DNA of 64,000 bases from Raineyella sp. W15-4 (GTDB lineage: Bacteria; Actinomycetota; Actinomycetes; Propionibacteriales; Propionibacteriaceae). Shown piece by piece: positions 1 to 8,231 of this stretch. The stretch spans positions 3,410,001 to 3,474,000 of the forward strand of contig NZ_CP137079.1 in the NCBI RefSeq assembly GCF_033170155.1, read 5' to 3'. The position numbers and the translations under genes were made by a program. The first letter of the stretch is position 1, and every line of letters begins with the position of its first letter. Below the pieces are notes generated by a model, which saw only the letters and a program-made list of their open reading frames with translations, did not search any database and had not been told where the DNA came from.

Positions 1-2479
1 CCACGCCGATCCGGACCAGCTCACCGACGCCGTCTCGGTCGATCTGGGCGAACGGATTGGCCGGGATGATGTCGTTGTCGATGTAGGCGTTGAGGAACGA
101 GCCCTCGGCGTCGTCACGCGAGAGCCCGATACCGGTCTGGGTCAGGTCGTTGGTGCCGAAGCTGAAGAAGTCGGCGTACTCGGCGATCTGGTCAGCGACC
201 AGGGCGGCCCGCGGCAGTTCGATCATCGTGCCGACCGTGTACTCCAGCGGGACGCCGCCGGCGGCGATCTCCTCGTCGGCGACCCGGACGATGATCTCCC
301 GCAGCCGCTTGAGCTCCTCCGGGAAGGCGACCAGCGGGACCATGATCTCGACGATCGGGTCGAAGCCGCGCTTCTTCACCGCGATCGCGGCACGGACGAT
401 GGCCTTCGTCTGCATGTCCGGGATCTCCGGGTAGAGCAGCGACAGCCGGCAGCCGCGGGTGCCCAGCATCGGGTTCGCCTCGGACAGCTTCTTGACCCGG
501 GACAGCAGCGCCTCCTCCGGGGCCAGCTCCTCGGCGGGGGCACCGCCGAGCTGCAGCGCCTGGACCTTGAGGTTCTGCTCGACCAGGCCGGGCAGGAACT
601 CGTGCAGCGGCGGGTCCAGCAGCCGGATGTTGACCGGCAGGCCGCTCATCGCCTCGAAGATCGCCTCGAAATCGGACTGCTGCAGCGGCAGGATCTCGGT
701 CAGCGCCGCGGCCCGTTCCGCCTCGTTGTCGGCGAGGATCATCCGCTGCACGGCGGGCAGCCGGACCTCGTCCATGAACATGTGCTCGGTCCGGCACAGG
801 CCGATGCCCTGGGCGCCGAACTCGCGCGCCTTCGCGGCATCCGGGCCGTTGTCGGCGTTGGCACGGACGATCAGTGCCTTGACCTCGTCGGCCCAGCCGA
901 TGATCCGTTCGAAGTCCTCGCTCATCGACGGCGGGATCAGCTTCACCGCCCCGTCGAACACCTCGCCGGTCGATCCGTCGATGGAGATGACATCGCCCTC
1001 GTGCCAGCTGCGGCCGTTGATGGTGAAGACCTTGTTGGCGGCGTCGATGATGAGCTCGTGGGCGCCGGCGACACAGGGCCGGCCCATGCCGCGGGCGACG
1101 ACGGCGGCGTGCGAGGTCATGCCGCCGTGGGAGGTCAGCACACCCTGGGCCTGGATCACGCCGTGGATGTCATCGGGGGTGGTCTCCCAGCGGACCAGGA
1201 CGACGTCCTCCCCCGCCTTACCACGCTCCTCGGCGGTGTCGGCGTCGAAGACGACCGCGCCGACCGCGGCGCCCGGGGAGGCGTTCAGGCCGACGGTGAC
1301 CGGCTCCGGCTTGGCGTCCGGGTCGATGCCGGGGTGCATCAGCTGGTCCAGCTGGCCCGGCTCGATCCGCCGGACGGCCTCCTGCTTGTCGATGATGCCC
1401 TCGTCGACGAGGTCACCGGCGACCTTGATCGCTGCCCGGGCGGTCCGCTTCCCGTTGCGGGTCTGCAGCATGTAGAGCTTCTCGTCCTGGACGGTGAACT
1501 CCATGTCCTGCATGTCCCGGTAGTGCTTCTCCATCCGGGCCATCGTGTCGATGAGCTGGTGGTAGGCCTCCGGCAGCACCTGCTCCATCTCCTCCAGCGG
1601 CCGCGGCGTCCGGATGCCGGAGACGACGTCCTCGCCCTGGGCGTTGGTGAGGAACTCGCCGTAGAGCTCCTTGGCGCCGGTGGAGGGGTTGCGGGTGAAG
1701 CACACGCCGGTGGCGGAGGTGTCGCCCATGTTGCCGAACACCATCTGCATCACGTTGACCGCGGTGCCCAGGTCGGCGGAGATGTTGTTCGCCTTGCGGT
1801 AGACCTCGGCGCGCGGATTGTTCCAGGACTTGAAGACGGCATCGACCGCGCGACGCAGCTGCTCCCTCGGGTCGGTCGACCAGGCACCGCCCAGCGCCTG
1901 GGTGGACAGCTCCTTGAACTCGGCCACCAGCTCCTGCAGGTCCTCGGTGGTCAGGTCGGTGTCGCTGGCGACCCCCTTGGCCTGCTTCATCGCGGTCAGG
2001 GCGTCCTCGTAGATGTGCGGGGCGATGCCCTCGACGACCTCGCCGTACATCTGGATGAAGCGGCGGTAGGAGTCCCAGGCGAAGCGCGGGTTGCCGGCCT
2101 CGACGCCGAGCGCCTCGACCGAGGCGTCGTTGATGCCGAGGTTGAGGATGGTGTCCATCATCCCCGGCATGGACTGCACGGCACCGGACCGGACGGAGAC
2201 CAGCAGCGGCTTCTCCGACCCGCCGAGGGTACGACCCGTACGCTCCTCGAGGCGGTGCATGGCGGCCTCGATCTCGCTCCACAGGGTGGCCGGCCACTCG
2301 CCGGTCCTCATGGTCTCCACGCACGCGGTGGTGGTGACGGTGAACGCGTCGGGCACCGGGACACCGATCCGGTGCATCTCGGCCACACCGGCGCCCTTGC
2401 CGCCGAGGAGGGGCTTCATGTCAGCGTTACCCTCGGCGAGGTCGTAGATGTAGCGGCTGTGGGGGGCCTGATCAGTCAT
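1..2479 (-). CDS. ppdK: Pyruvate, phosphate dikinase (3' end beyond window)
   Basis: Interconverts pyruvate + ATP + Pi and PEP + AMP + PPi in the cytoplasm. In propionic-acid bacteria this is a central PEP/pyruvate node. The protein starts MTDQAPHSRYIYDLAEGNAD and has the ATP-grasp GGKGAG segment near residue 30. The phosphohistidine swivel motif GGMTSHAAVVARG follows, with the catalytic His at about residue 457, matching the known family position. The start ATG at 2479 is chosen for the GAGGAGAA ribosome site just upstream. About 826 codons lie in the window; the family is about 880-890 residues, so roughly 60 C-terminal residues lie beyond base 1. It follows ppsR by 75 bp on the same strand, so the enzyme and its regulator are probably co-transcribed. 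Confidence 0.95.
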   Translation of the reverse strand, partial: MTDQAPHSRYIYDLAEGNADMKPLLGGKGAGVAEMHRIGVPVPDAFTVTTTACVETMRTGEWPATLWSEIEAAMHRLEERTGRTLGGSEKPLLVSVRSGAVQSMPGMMDTILNLGINDASVEALGVEAGNPRFAWDSYRRFIQMYGEVVEGIAPHIYEDALTAMKQAKGVASDTDLTTEDLQELVAEFKELSTQALGGAWSTDPREQLRRAVDAVFKSWNNPRAEVYRKANNISADLGTAVNVMQMVFGNMGDTSATGVCFTRNPSTGAKELYGEFLTNAQGEDVVSGIRTPRPLEEMEQVLPEAYHQLIDTMARMEKHYRDMQDMEFTVQDEKLYMLQTRNGKRTARAAIKVAGDLVDEGIIDKQEAVRRIEPGQLDQLMHPGIDPDAKPEPVTVGLNASPGAAVGAVVFDADTAEERGKAGEDVVLVRWETTPDDIHGVIQAQGVLTSHGGMTSHAAVVARGMGRPCVAGAHELIIDAANKVFTINGRSWHEGDVISIDGSTGEVFDGAVKLIPPSMSEDFERIIGWADEVKALIVRANADNGPDAAKAREFGAQGIGLCRTEHMFMDEVRLPAVQRMILADNEAERAAALTEILPLQQSDFEAIFEAMSGLPVNIRLLDPPLHEFLPGLVEQNLKVQALQLGGAPAEELAPEEALLSRVKKLSEANPMLGTRGCRLSLLYPEIPDMQTKAIVRAAIAVKKRGFDPIVEIMVPLVAFPEELKRLREIIVRVADEEIAAGGVPLEYTVGTMIELPRAALVADQIAEYADFFSFGTNDLTQTGIGLSRDDAEGSFLNAYIDNDIIPANPFAQIDRDGVGELVRIGV

Positions 2480-2554
2480 CAACTTCTCCTCGTTCGTGTC
2501 GGACATCGGTGTCCGGCGACGTGTCAGCCCGGTGGTCAGCCGGTGATCGGCACT

Positions 2555-3553
2555 CTAGGCGAGTACCGGACCATGCCCCTCTCGAGGCAGTCCTGGGGCG
2601 CCGGATGGCGCCACGGGTGAGGTGGACGGGGTGGATCCGCGGACCGACACCGCCGACCGCGGTGTGGCCCGCGGCTCGCCGGCGATCTCCCGCAGATGGC
2701 CGCCGGCCTGCCGGGCGCGCTGCTCGACGATCTCGATGATCTTGGCCGCGTTCTCCTCCAGCGCCACCGAGGTGGTATTGACCACCACAGCACCGAGCCG
2801 GCGCTCGATCACGACGATCTGGTCGACCTCGTCGTACACCCTGGCCAGGTCGGCGTACCCGTCCTTGCGGGAGCGCAGGCCGCTGCCCATCCCGAGCCGC
2901 CCGATGCGCTCGCGCCGGATCTCGACCAGCCGCTCGGGGTCCATCGTCAGGCCGACCAGCCGCCAGCGGTCCACCAGGGCGAGCTGGGTGGGCGGCTCGA
3001 TGCCGATCACCAGGGGGATGTTGGCGGTCCGGTAGCCGAGGTAGCCCAGGTACATCGACAGCGGCGTCTTGCCGCTGCGCGAGGCGCCGAGCAGCACGAT
3101 GTCGGCCTGGCCCAACCCTTCGAGGTGCTGGCCGTCGTCCTGCTGGATGACGTACTGCATCGCCGAGATGCGGGTGAAGTAGTCCGCCTCGACACCGACC
3201 GGCCGCATCGGCACCAGATCGGCCTCGGTGCCGGTGATCTCCTCGATCGCCGCCAGCGTCGGGCCGAGCAGATCGGAATGGCTGACGCCCAGCCCGTCGC
3301 AGGCCCGGCTGACCAGGTCACGCAGATCGGGGTTCACCAGGGTGGTGATGACGATCTTGTCGGCCGTCCGCGCCTTGAGGCTCTCCACCACCGCGACAAC
3401 GCTCTCCACCGACGTGATCCGGGGATGACGGATGATCCGGAAGCGGCGGGACGGGAACTGGGCCTGGGCCGCGCGGGCAAGGCGAGCCGCCGTCTCCCCG
3501 GTGGAGTCGGCAATGACATGGACCTCGAGGACTTCGCCCGCCACGATCAGCAC
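2555..3553 (-). CDS. ppsR: PPDK/PEP synthase regulatory protein (DUF299 kinase/phosphorylase)
   Basis: Bifunctional Ser/Thr kinase and pyrophosphorylase that inactivates and reactivates pyruvate phosphate dikinase or PEP synthase through an active-site Thr. The N-terminal VHVIADSTGETA is the family signature, and the P-loop GASRSGKTP lies at residues 156-164. The open frame extends upstream to 3739, but the GTG at 3553 is preferred: it sits just before the conserved N terminus and has a GGGGGAG ribosome site. At 332 aa it is longer than the usual ~270, because of a Pro/Ser-rich C-terminal tail of about 50 residues. It lies directly upstream of ppdK, its expected target, which supports the call. 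Confidence 0.93.
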   Translation of the reverse strand: MLIVAGEVLEVHVIADSTGETAARLARAAQAQFPSRRFRIIRHPRITSVESVVAVVESLKARTADKIVITTLVNPDLRDLVSRACDGLGVSHSDLLGPTLAAIEEITGTEADLVPMRPVGVEADYFTRISAMQYVIQQDDGQHLEGLGQADIVLLGASRSGKTPLSMYLGYLGYRTANIPLVIGIEPPTQLALVDRWRLVGLTMDPERLVEIRRERIGRLGMGSGLRSRKDGYADLARVYDEVDQIVVIERRLGAVVVNTTSVALEENAAKIIEIVEQRARQAGGHLREIAGEPRATPRSAVSVRGSTPSTSPVAPSGAPGLPREGHGPVLA

Positions 3554-3680
3554 ATTAGCGCTCCCCCGGAAGCCCTCGCAGGGCGGCTGCCACCCTGGCG
3601 GCCGGGCCGTTCCGGAGCCGCGAACACGGAGCGGATGCGGGTGTCGCAGCGGGACGAACATCGCGCCCCGGACAGCCCCG

Positions 3681-3715
3681 CCGACAGGATCTGTCGGTCT
3701 CGCAGCGACAGATCC
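3681..3715. promoter_or_regulatory. Nested inverted repeats between ppsR and a divergent methyltransferase gene
   Basis: Seen directly: GGATCTGTCG (3687-3696) and CGACAGATCC (3706-3715) form a perfect 10-bp inverted repeat with a 9-nt spacer. The left arm can instead pair with an upstream CCGACAG (3681-3687) as CCGACAG-GAT-CTGTCGG. Three CGACAG/CTGTCG half-sites therefore sit 17 bp before the GTG of the methyltransferase gene and about 130 bp before ppsR. This could be an operator for a dimeric regulator or an RNA switch; no regulator gene is adjacent. Confidence 0.45.
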
Positions 3716-3731
3716 CCTTAAGCTGGCGACC

Positions 3732-4835
3732 GTGCACACCCTGGATGCCGTCGACGACCTGATCCTGGCCGAAGCGGCCGTGGCGGAGATCCCGGCCCCG
3801 AAGACACCGGCCCCCGACGCCCCGGTCCTGGTCCTCGAGGCGCCGGCCGTGGCCGCCGAGCTCGCCCGCCGTGGCCGGGCGGTGCTGCACCGCTCCGACC
3901 TGCTGGCCGACGAGGCCTGGCTGTCCCCAGAAGACGGCCCATCGCTCGCCGGACGGCCACCCGCCGACCGGGAGGACGCGGTTCAGCCGTCTGTCGTCGA
4001 CGCCTGGGACGACCCGCGGCTGGCCGACGTACGACTCGTGTTGCTCCGGCTGCCCGCGAACCTGAATGCGCTCGACGAACTGGCCGAGGCGATCGCCGCG
4101 CACTGCCACCCGGAGGTCCGGCTCGTCGCCGGGGCCCGGGTGAAGCACATGACCCGCGGTATGAACGAGGTGCTCGCCGCGCACTTCGCCGACGTGCGGG
4201 CGAGCCTGGGGGTCCGCAAGTGCCGGGTGCTGCACGCCGCCGCGCCACTGCCCGGGTCCCGGACCACCGCACCGAGCTGGCCGCGCTCCGCCAGGCTCGC
4301 CGAGCTCGACCTGACGGTGGTGGCGTACGGCGCCACCTTCGCCGGAACCCGGCTCGACCTCGGCACCCGGCTGCTGGTGGACCGGATCGCCGCGCTGCGG
4401 CCAGCATCGGGAACGGACCGAGCGGTGGACCTGGGCTGCGGTTCGGGCATCCTGGCCGCGGTGCTGGCCCGGAACGGCTGGCGGGTCACCGGGGTGGACA
4501 CCTCCCGGGCCGCCGTTGCGGCCACCGCCGCCACCGCCGCGGCGAACGGTCTGGCGGTCCCCGTCCGCCGCGCCGACGCCCTGGCCGACTGGCCGGCCGC
4601 CGACCTCGATCTGGTGGTGTGCAACCCGCCCTTCCACGTCGGGACGGCGAAGGACTCCACCCCGGCCTTCCGGATGATCCGGACCGCCGCCCGGGCCCTG
4701 CGCCCCGGTGGCGAGCTGTGGTGTGTCTACAACGCGCATCTGCCCTACCTGCCGACCCTGCGCCGGGACGTCGGACCGGCCGAGATCGTCGTCCGGGACC
4801 GCAGCTACCTGGTGACCCGGAGCATCCGGGCCTGA
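3732..4835 (+). CDS. Class I SAM methyltransferase, RsmC/RlmG-like (predicted rRNA guanine-N2)
   Basis: Two-part protein of 367 aa. A degenerate N-terminal half (residues 1-200) is typical of the RsmC/RlmG family. The C-terminal Rossmann methyltransferase domain has the SAM motif DLGCGSG at 233-239 and the catalytic NPPFH motif starting at residue 298; NPPFH is characteristic of guanine-N2 rRNA methyltransferases. The exact rRNA target (16S G1207 or 23S G1835 type) cannot be decided from sequence. The GTG at 3732 is chosen because homologous sequence begins there. There is little Shine-Dalgarno signal, so the mRNA may be nearly leaderless. It is divergent from ppsR. Confidence 0.8.
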   Translation: MHTLDAVDDLILAEAAVAEIPAPKTPAPDAPVLVLEAPAVAAELARRGRAVLHRSDLLADEAWLSPEDGPSLAGRPPADREDAVQPSVVDAWDDPRLADVRLVLLRLPANLNALDELAEAIAAHCHPEVRLVAGARVKHMTRGMNEVLAAHFADVRASLGVRKCRVLHAAAPLPGSRTTAPSWPRSARLAELDLTVVAYGATFAGTRLDLGTRLLVDRIAALRPASGTDRAVDLGCGSGILAAVLARNGWRVTGVDTSRAAVAATAATAAANGLAVPVRRADALADWPAADLDLVVCNPPFHVGTAKDSTPAFRMIRTAARALRPGGELWCVYNAHLPYLPTLRRDVGPAEIVVRDRSYLVTRSIRA

Positions 4836-4855
4836 ATCGCCCCGCCACCATCCTG

Positions 4856-5141
4856 AATCGCCCCTCCACCATATTTCCGCGAACGCGGCAACCCGGGCTT
4901 CCTCGCCCTGTCGGTCGGCTGGCACCTCGCCGCCACCGCCGCCACGATCCTGGCCACCGCATCGGCCGGCGCCTCGCCCTGGTGGGCGATCTTCTTCGGC
5001 CTGGCGACCGTACGCTCCCTCGCCCTGCCGCTGATCGGGCCGATGCGGCCCGGCGGACCGAGCTTCACGCCCAAGCAGCTGGGGCTGGCCGAGGCGGTGT
5101 TCAGCGTGGCCCTGGTCGGCCTCGCCCTGGCGACAGCCTGA
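4856..5141 (+). pseudogene. Remnant of a small integral membrane protein gene (YwiC-like C terminus?)
   Basis: A reading frame ending TGA at 5139-5141 encodes about 90 residues with membrane-protein character (GWHLAATAATILATA, then GPMRP and KQLGLAEAVFSVAL). It has no ATG, GTG or TTG start and is closed upstream by a stop at about 4855. The ending resembles the C terminus of YwiC-like membrane proteins, but this is a weak resemblance. Just upstream a 17-bp segment (TGAATCGCCCC-C/T-CCACCAT type) is repeated in tandem at about 4834-4873. Loss of the 5' end by deletion or duplication is the simplest reading. A sequencing error or an undetected start is the alternative. Confidence 0.4.
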
Positions 5142-5177
5142 GCCGCGACCCCGACCCCGGGCCGCACTGGCACCACT

Positions 5178-5206
5178 TTGTCTGGCCCCCGCCTCGCTGC
5201 TACTTT
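5178..5206 (+). promoter_or_regulatory. Promoter of the first terC gene
   Basis: TTGTCT (5178-5183) and TACTTT (5201-5206) are separated by 17 bp, a canonical sigma-70/SigA-type arrangement. The predicted transcription start near 5212-5213 coincides with the beginning of the riboswitch-like leader. Confidence 0.6.
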
Positions 5207-5212
5207 CGAAGT

Positions 5213-5340
5213 GTTCGTGGGGGAGTATCCCGACACATCAGACGTCAGCACGTCAGGCCCTCGGGCCGGACCGGATGGTGTGGTCGGCCACAGGCAGCCA
5301 GCCTGCTCGGCCGGCGGAGAGACTCGCGAGACCGACATCC
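5213..5340 (+). ncRNA. yybP-ykoY-type (Mn2+) riboswitch in the terC leader
   Basis: The 150-nt leader between the promoter and the ATG at 5363 contains the conserved family elements in order. These are GGGGGAGTA at 5219-5227, a CGTCAGCACG loop element at about 5243-5252, a variable hairpin (GGCCCTCGGGCC), and the 3' core GCGAGACC at about 5325-5333. Pairing of ACACATC with GATGGTGT supports a closing helix. These riboswitches sense Mn2+ and are a known leader class for TerC and MntP genes. I call it from motifs only; a covariance-model search was not possible. Confidence 0.7.
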
Positions 5341-5362
5341 GTCGTCTCCGAAAGGACCCCCC

Positions 5363-6586
5363 ATGGAGGTCTCGCCGCTCCTCTGGACACTCACCGTCGC
5401 CCTCATCGTCGGCATGCTGGCGTTCGACTTCTTCTTCCACGCCCGGACGCCGCACGTCCCCGGTCTGCGCGAGTCCGCCGTCTGGTCGGCGGCATACGTC
5501 GGGATCGCCCTGGTCTTCGGTCTGTTCGTCTGGGCCGTCGCCGGTGGGGACTTCGCCGGGCAGTACTACGCCGGCTATCTCACCGAGAAGGCGCTGAGCG
5601 TCGACAACCTCTTCGTCTTCCTCATCATCATGGCCTCGTTCGCGGTGCCACGGCAGTACCAGGAGGAAGTGCTGCTCTTCGGCATCGCCTTCTCCCTGGT
5701 GGCCCGGACCGGCCTGATCCTCGTCGGCGCCGGCCTGATCGACGCCTTCGCCTGGATCTTCTACCTCTTCGGCGCGATCCTCCTGGTCACCGCCGGCTCG
5801 ACCCTCAAGGGCGCCATCGCCCCCGCAGAGGACGAGGGGGACAGCGCCGTCATCCGGCTGGTCCGCCGGATCTTCCGCACCTCGGCAGGCTACGACGGCA
5901 ACAAGCTGTTCACCCGGGTCGACGGCCACCGGGTGATGACCCCGATGCTGCTGGTGATGATCGCCATCGGCGGCACCGATCTGCTGTTCGCGCTCGACTC
6001 CATTCCGGCGATCTTCGGCCTGACCCAGGAGACCTACCTCGTCTTCACCGCGGTGGCGTTCTCCCTGCTCGGCCTCAAGCAGCTCTACTTCCTGATCGAC
6101 GGCCTGCTGGACCGGCTGATCTACCTGTCGTACGGGCTCTCGGCGATCCTCGCCTTCATCGCGGTCAAGCTCGGCCTGCACGCGCTGCACGAGAACAACC
6201 TCCCGTTCGTCAACGACGGTGAGCCGGTGCACGTCGTCGAGGTGACCACCCAGCTGTCCCTCGGGGTGATCGTCGGCGTGCTGGTGGTGACGGTGCTGGC
6301 CTCGCTGCTCAGCCGGCGCGGCCGGGCGATGGCGGTGATCGCCGCCACCGAGTCGCTGTCCGAGCGCTACCTCGCCCTCGGCGAGGACGCCGACGCGGCC
6401 CACCGGCAGGCGATCCGGCAGCGCCTCGCCCGCCAACTGGAGCGGATGCCCACCGTCCCCGACGACCTCAAGGAGGACCTGATCGCCGACAAGCGCCACT
6501 TCCTCGACCTGCTCGACCGGGTGCACGACACCGGGCTGGACACCAGCCGCGCCCTGCCACCGCGCCCCCGGACCGGGCACCCCTGA
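5363..6586 (+). CDS. terC: TerC-family integral membrane protein, copy 1 (predicted Mn2+ export)
   Basis: Polytopic membrane protein of 407 aa with about nine hydrophobic segments. It carries the hallmark TerC motifs SVDNLFVFLIIM at about residue 79 and GGTDLLFALDSIPAIFG at about residue 204. These acidic intramembrane residues define the LysE/TerC metal-transport fold. Members such as Alx and MeeF/MeeY export or help load Mn2+, which agrees with the Mn2+-type riboswitch upstream. Start ATG 5363 has AAAGGA 6 bp upstream. Copy 2 begins 210 bp downstream and is closely related, sharing even the AAAGGACCC-ATGGAGGT start context, so this is a tandem duplication. A role in tellurite resistance is the historical name only. 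Confidence 0.88.
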   Translation: MEVSPLLWTLTVALIVGMLAFDFFFHARTPHVPGLRESAVWSAAYVGIALVFGLFVWAVAGGDFAGQYYAGYLTEKALSVDNLFVFLIIMASFAVPRQYQEEVLLFGIAFSLVARTGLILVGAGLIDAFAWIFYLFGAILLVTAGSTLKGAIAPAEDEGDSAVIRLVRRIFRTSAGYDGNKLFTRVDGHRVMTPMLLVMIAIGGTDLLFALDSIPAIFGLTQETYLVFTAVAFSLLGLKQLYFLIDGLLDRLIYLSYGLSAILAFIAVKLGLHALHENNLPFVNDGEPVHVVEVTTQLSLGVIVGVLVVTVLASLLSRRGRAMAVIAATESLSERYLALGEDADAAHRQAIRQRLARQLERMPTVPDDLKEDLIADKRHFLDLLDRVHDTGLDTSRALPPRPRTGHP

Positions 6587-6677
6587 TCCGACGCGGCCCA
6601 CCCCGGGTAGCCCACTCGACCGTTCCGTCCCGACCGGGTCCCCTCTCGGATCGCCCGGCGCCCGCCGCCCCGATTGG

Positions 6678-6683
6678 TAGAAT
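6678..6683 (+). promoter_or_regulatory. Probable -10 box of the second terC gene
   Basis: TAGAAT at 6678-6683 lies 114 bp before the ATG of the second TerC gene; no good -35 is visible at 17 bp. It suggests that copy 2 has its own promoter and a ~105-nt leader lacking the GGGGAGTA riboswitch core. Confidence 0.35.
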
Positions 6684-6796
6684 CCAGGGGTTCCGCCGAG
6701 CGAGCGCCCAGCGGCACCCGGGTGACGGGACCGACGGTCGACGGTCGTGGCCCGGGCGTTTCCGGACCGCCCACCTGTTCCCCGAAAGGACCCTGC

Positions 6797-8008
6797 ATGG
6801 AGGTTTCCGGCCTCACCTGGACGCTCACCACTCTCTTCGTGGTGGGGATGCTGCTCTTCGACTTCCTCTTCCACGCCCGCAAGCCGCACACTCCCGGCAT
6901 CCGGGAATCGGCGCTGTGGTCCGCGCTGTACGTGTCGATCGCGCTGGCGTTCGGCCTGTTCGTCCTCGCCACCTGGGGCGGGCACTATGCCACCCAGTAC
7001 TACGCCGGCTACATCACCGAACTGTCGCTCAGCGTCGACAACCTCTTCGTCTTCCTCATCATCATGGCCTCGTTCAAGGTGCCGCGGCAGTCCCAGCAGG
7101 AGGTGCTGCTCTTCGGCATCGTGGTCTCGCTGGTCTTCCGGTCCGCGCTGATCTTCGTCGGCGCCGGGCTGATCAACGCCTTCGCCTGGGTCTTCTACAT
7201 CTTCGGCGTGATCCTGTTGGTGACGGCGGGCTCGACCCTCAAGGAGGCTCTCTCCGACGACGAGGAGGAGAGTGAGAACTTCTTCATCCGGCTGGTCCGC
7301 CGGATCTTCCACACCTCCGACACGTACGACGGCAACAAGCTGTTCACCCGGGTCGACGGCCGGCGGGTGATGACCCCGATGCTGCTGGTGATGATTGCGA
7401 TCGGCGGCACCGACGTGCTGTTCGCCCTCGACTCCATCCCGGCGATCTTCGGGCTGACCCAGGAGGTGTTCCTGGTCTTCACCGCCGTGGTGTTCTCGCT
7501 GATGGGGCTCAAGCAGCTGTTCTTCCTGATCGACGGGCTGCTGGACCGGCTGATCTACCTGTCGTACGGGTTGGCGGCGATCCTCGGCTTCATCGCGGTG
7601 AAGCTGATCCTGCACGCCCTGCACCAGAACAACCTGCCGTTCATCAACGACGGCGAGCAGGTGAAGGTCATCGAGATCACCACCCAGATGTCGCTGATCT
7701 TCATCGTCGGCGTGCTGGCGATCACCGTGGCCAGCTCGCTGCTCAGCCCGCGTGGCCGCGCCATGGCGATCATCCGGGCCACCGAGGACCTGGCCGAGCG
7801 CTACCTGGCGCTGCCCGCCGAGGCGCCGGTCGAGGAGCGGACCCGGATCAACAACCAGCTCGCCGCCAAGCTCGGCAAGATGCCGCAGATCCCCGACCAC
7901 CTGAAGTCGGAACTGATCGAGAACGAGCAGCACTACCGCGACCTGGTCCGCCGGGCCCACGGTCAGCACGAGCAGTACATGGCCCGGGCGGCCCACCGTT
8001 CGCGGTGA
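6797..8008 (+). CDS. terC: TerC-family integral membrane protein, copy 2
   Basis: A 403-aa paralogue of the preceding gene with the same topology and motifs (SVDNLFVFLIIM, GGTDVLFALDSIPAIFG). The cytoplasmic loop after the fifth hydrophobic segment is more acidic (SDDEEESENF). ATG 6797 is set by GAAAGGA upstream and by alignment of MEVSGLTWTL with copy 1 MEVSPLLWTL. The two copies differ most in the C-terminal ~70 residues. Copy 2 has its own leader without a recognisable riboswitch, so the pair may differ in metal-dependent expression. Substrate is inferred from family knowledge, not seen. Confidence 0.87.
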   Translation: MEVSGLTWTLTTLFVVGMLLFDFLFHARKPHTPGIRESALWSALYVSIALAFGLFVLATWGGHYATQYYAGYITELSLSVDNLFVFLIIMASFKVPRQSQQEVLLFGIVVSLVFRSALIFVGAGLINAFAWVFYIFGVILLVTAGSTLKEALSDDEEESENFFIRLVRRIFHTSDTYDGNKLFTRVDGRRVMTPMLLVMIAIGGTDVLFALDSIPAIFGLTQEVFLVFTAVVFSLMGLKQLFFLIDGLLDRLIYLSYGLAAILGFIAVKLILHALHQNNLPFINDGEQVKVIEITTQMSLIFIVGVLAITVASSLLSPRGRAMAIIRATEDLAERYLALPAEAPVEERTRINNQLAAKLGKMPQIPDHLKSELIENEQHYRDLVRRAHGQHEQYMARAAHRSR

Positions 8009-8231
8009 CGGTGACACCACCGCACGTCACGGTCCGCTCCGCGGCACGTCGCCCGGCCGGTGGCGAGCGGGATCACCATACGTCCCTCAGAACGGGCGCA
8101 CCATGCGTTCCGGCGCGAGAAGCGGTGTGGTGCACGACACATCGACAATGTTTGGTCAGACCCGAGGGGTCAGGCAGGATACAAGCCGGTAAGTTTGGAC
8201 TGCAAAGCCGCACCCGACTTGGAGGACATTC

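Noticed and set aside
602-2620. Long plus-strand frame opposite ppdK
   Set aside because: It is the mirror of a well-conserved minus-strand enzyme in GC-rich DNA; its His/Asp/Val/Leu-rich composition matches no family.
6684-6796. Second riboswitch before terC copy 2
   Set aside because: A GACCGAC-like segment exists, but the essential GGGGAGTA core is absent, so I do not call it.
4805-8020. Very long minus-strand frame (over 1000 codons) opposite both terC genes
   Set aside because: Antisense shadow of two conserved membrane proteins; repetitive Asp/Gln/Glu-rich sequence arises from the third-base GC pattern.
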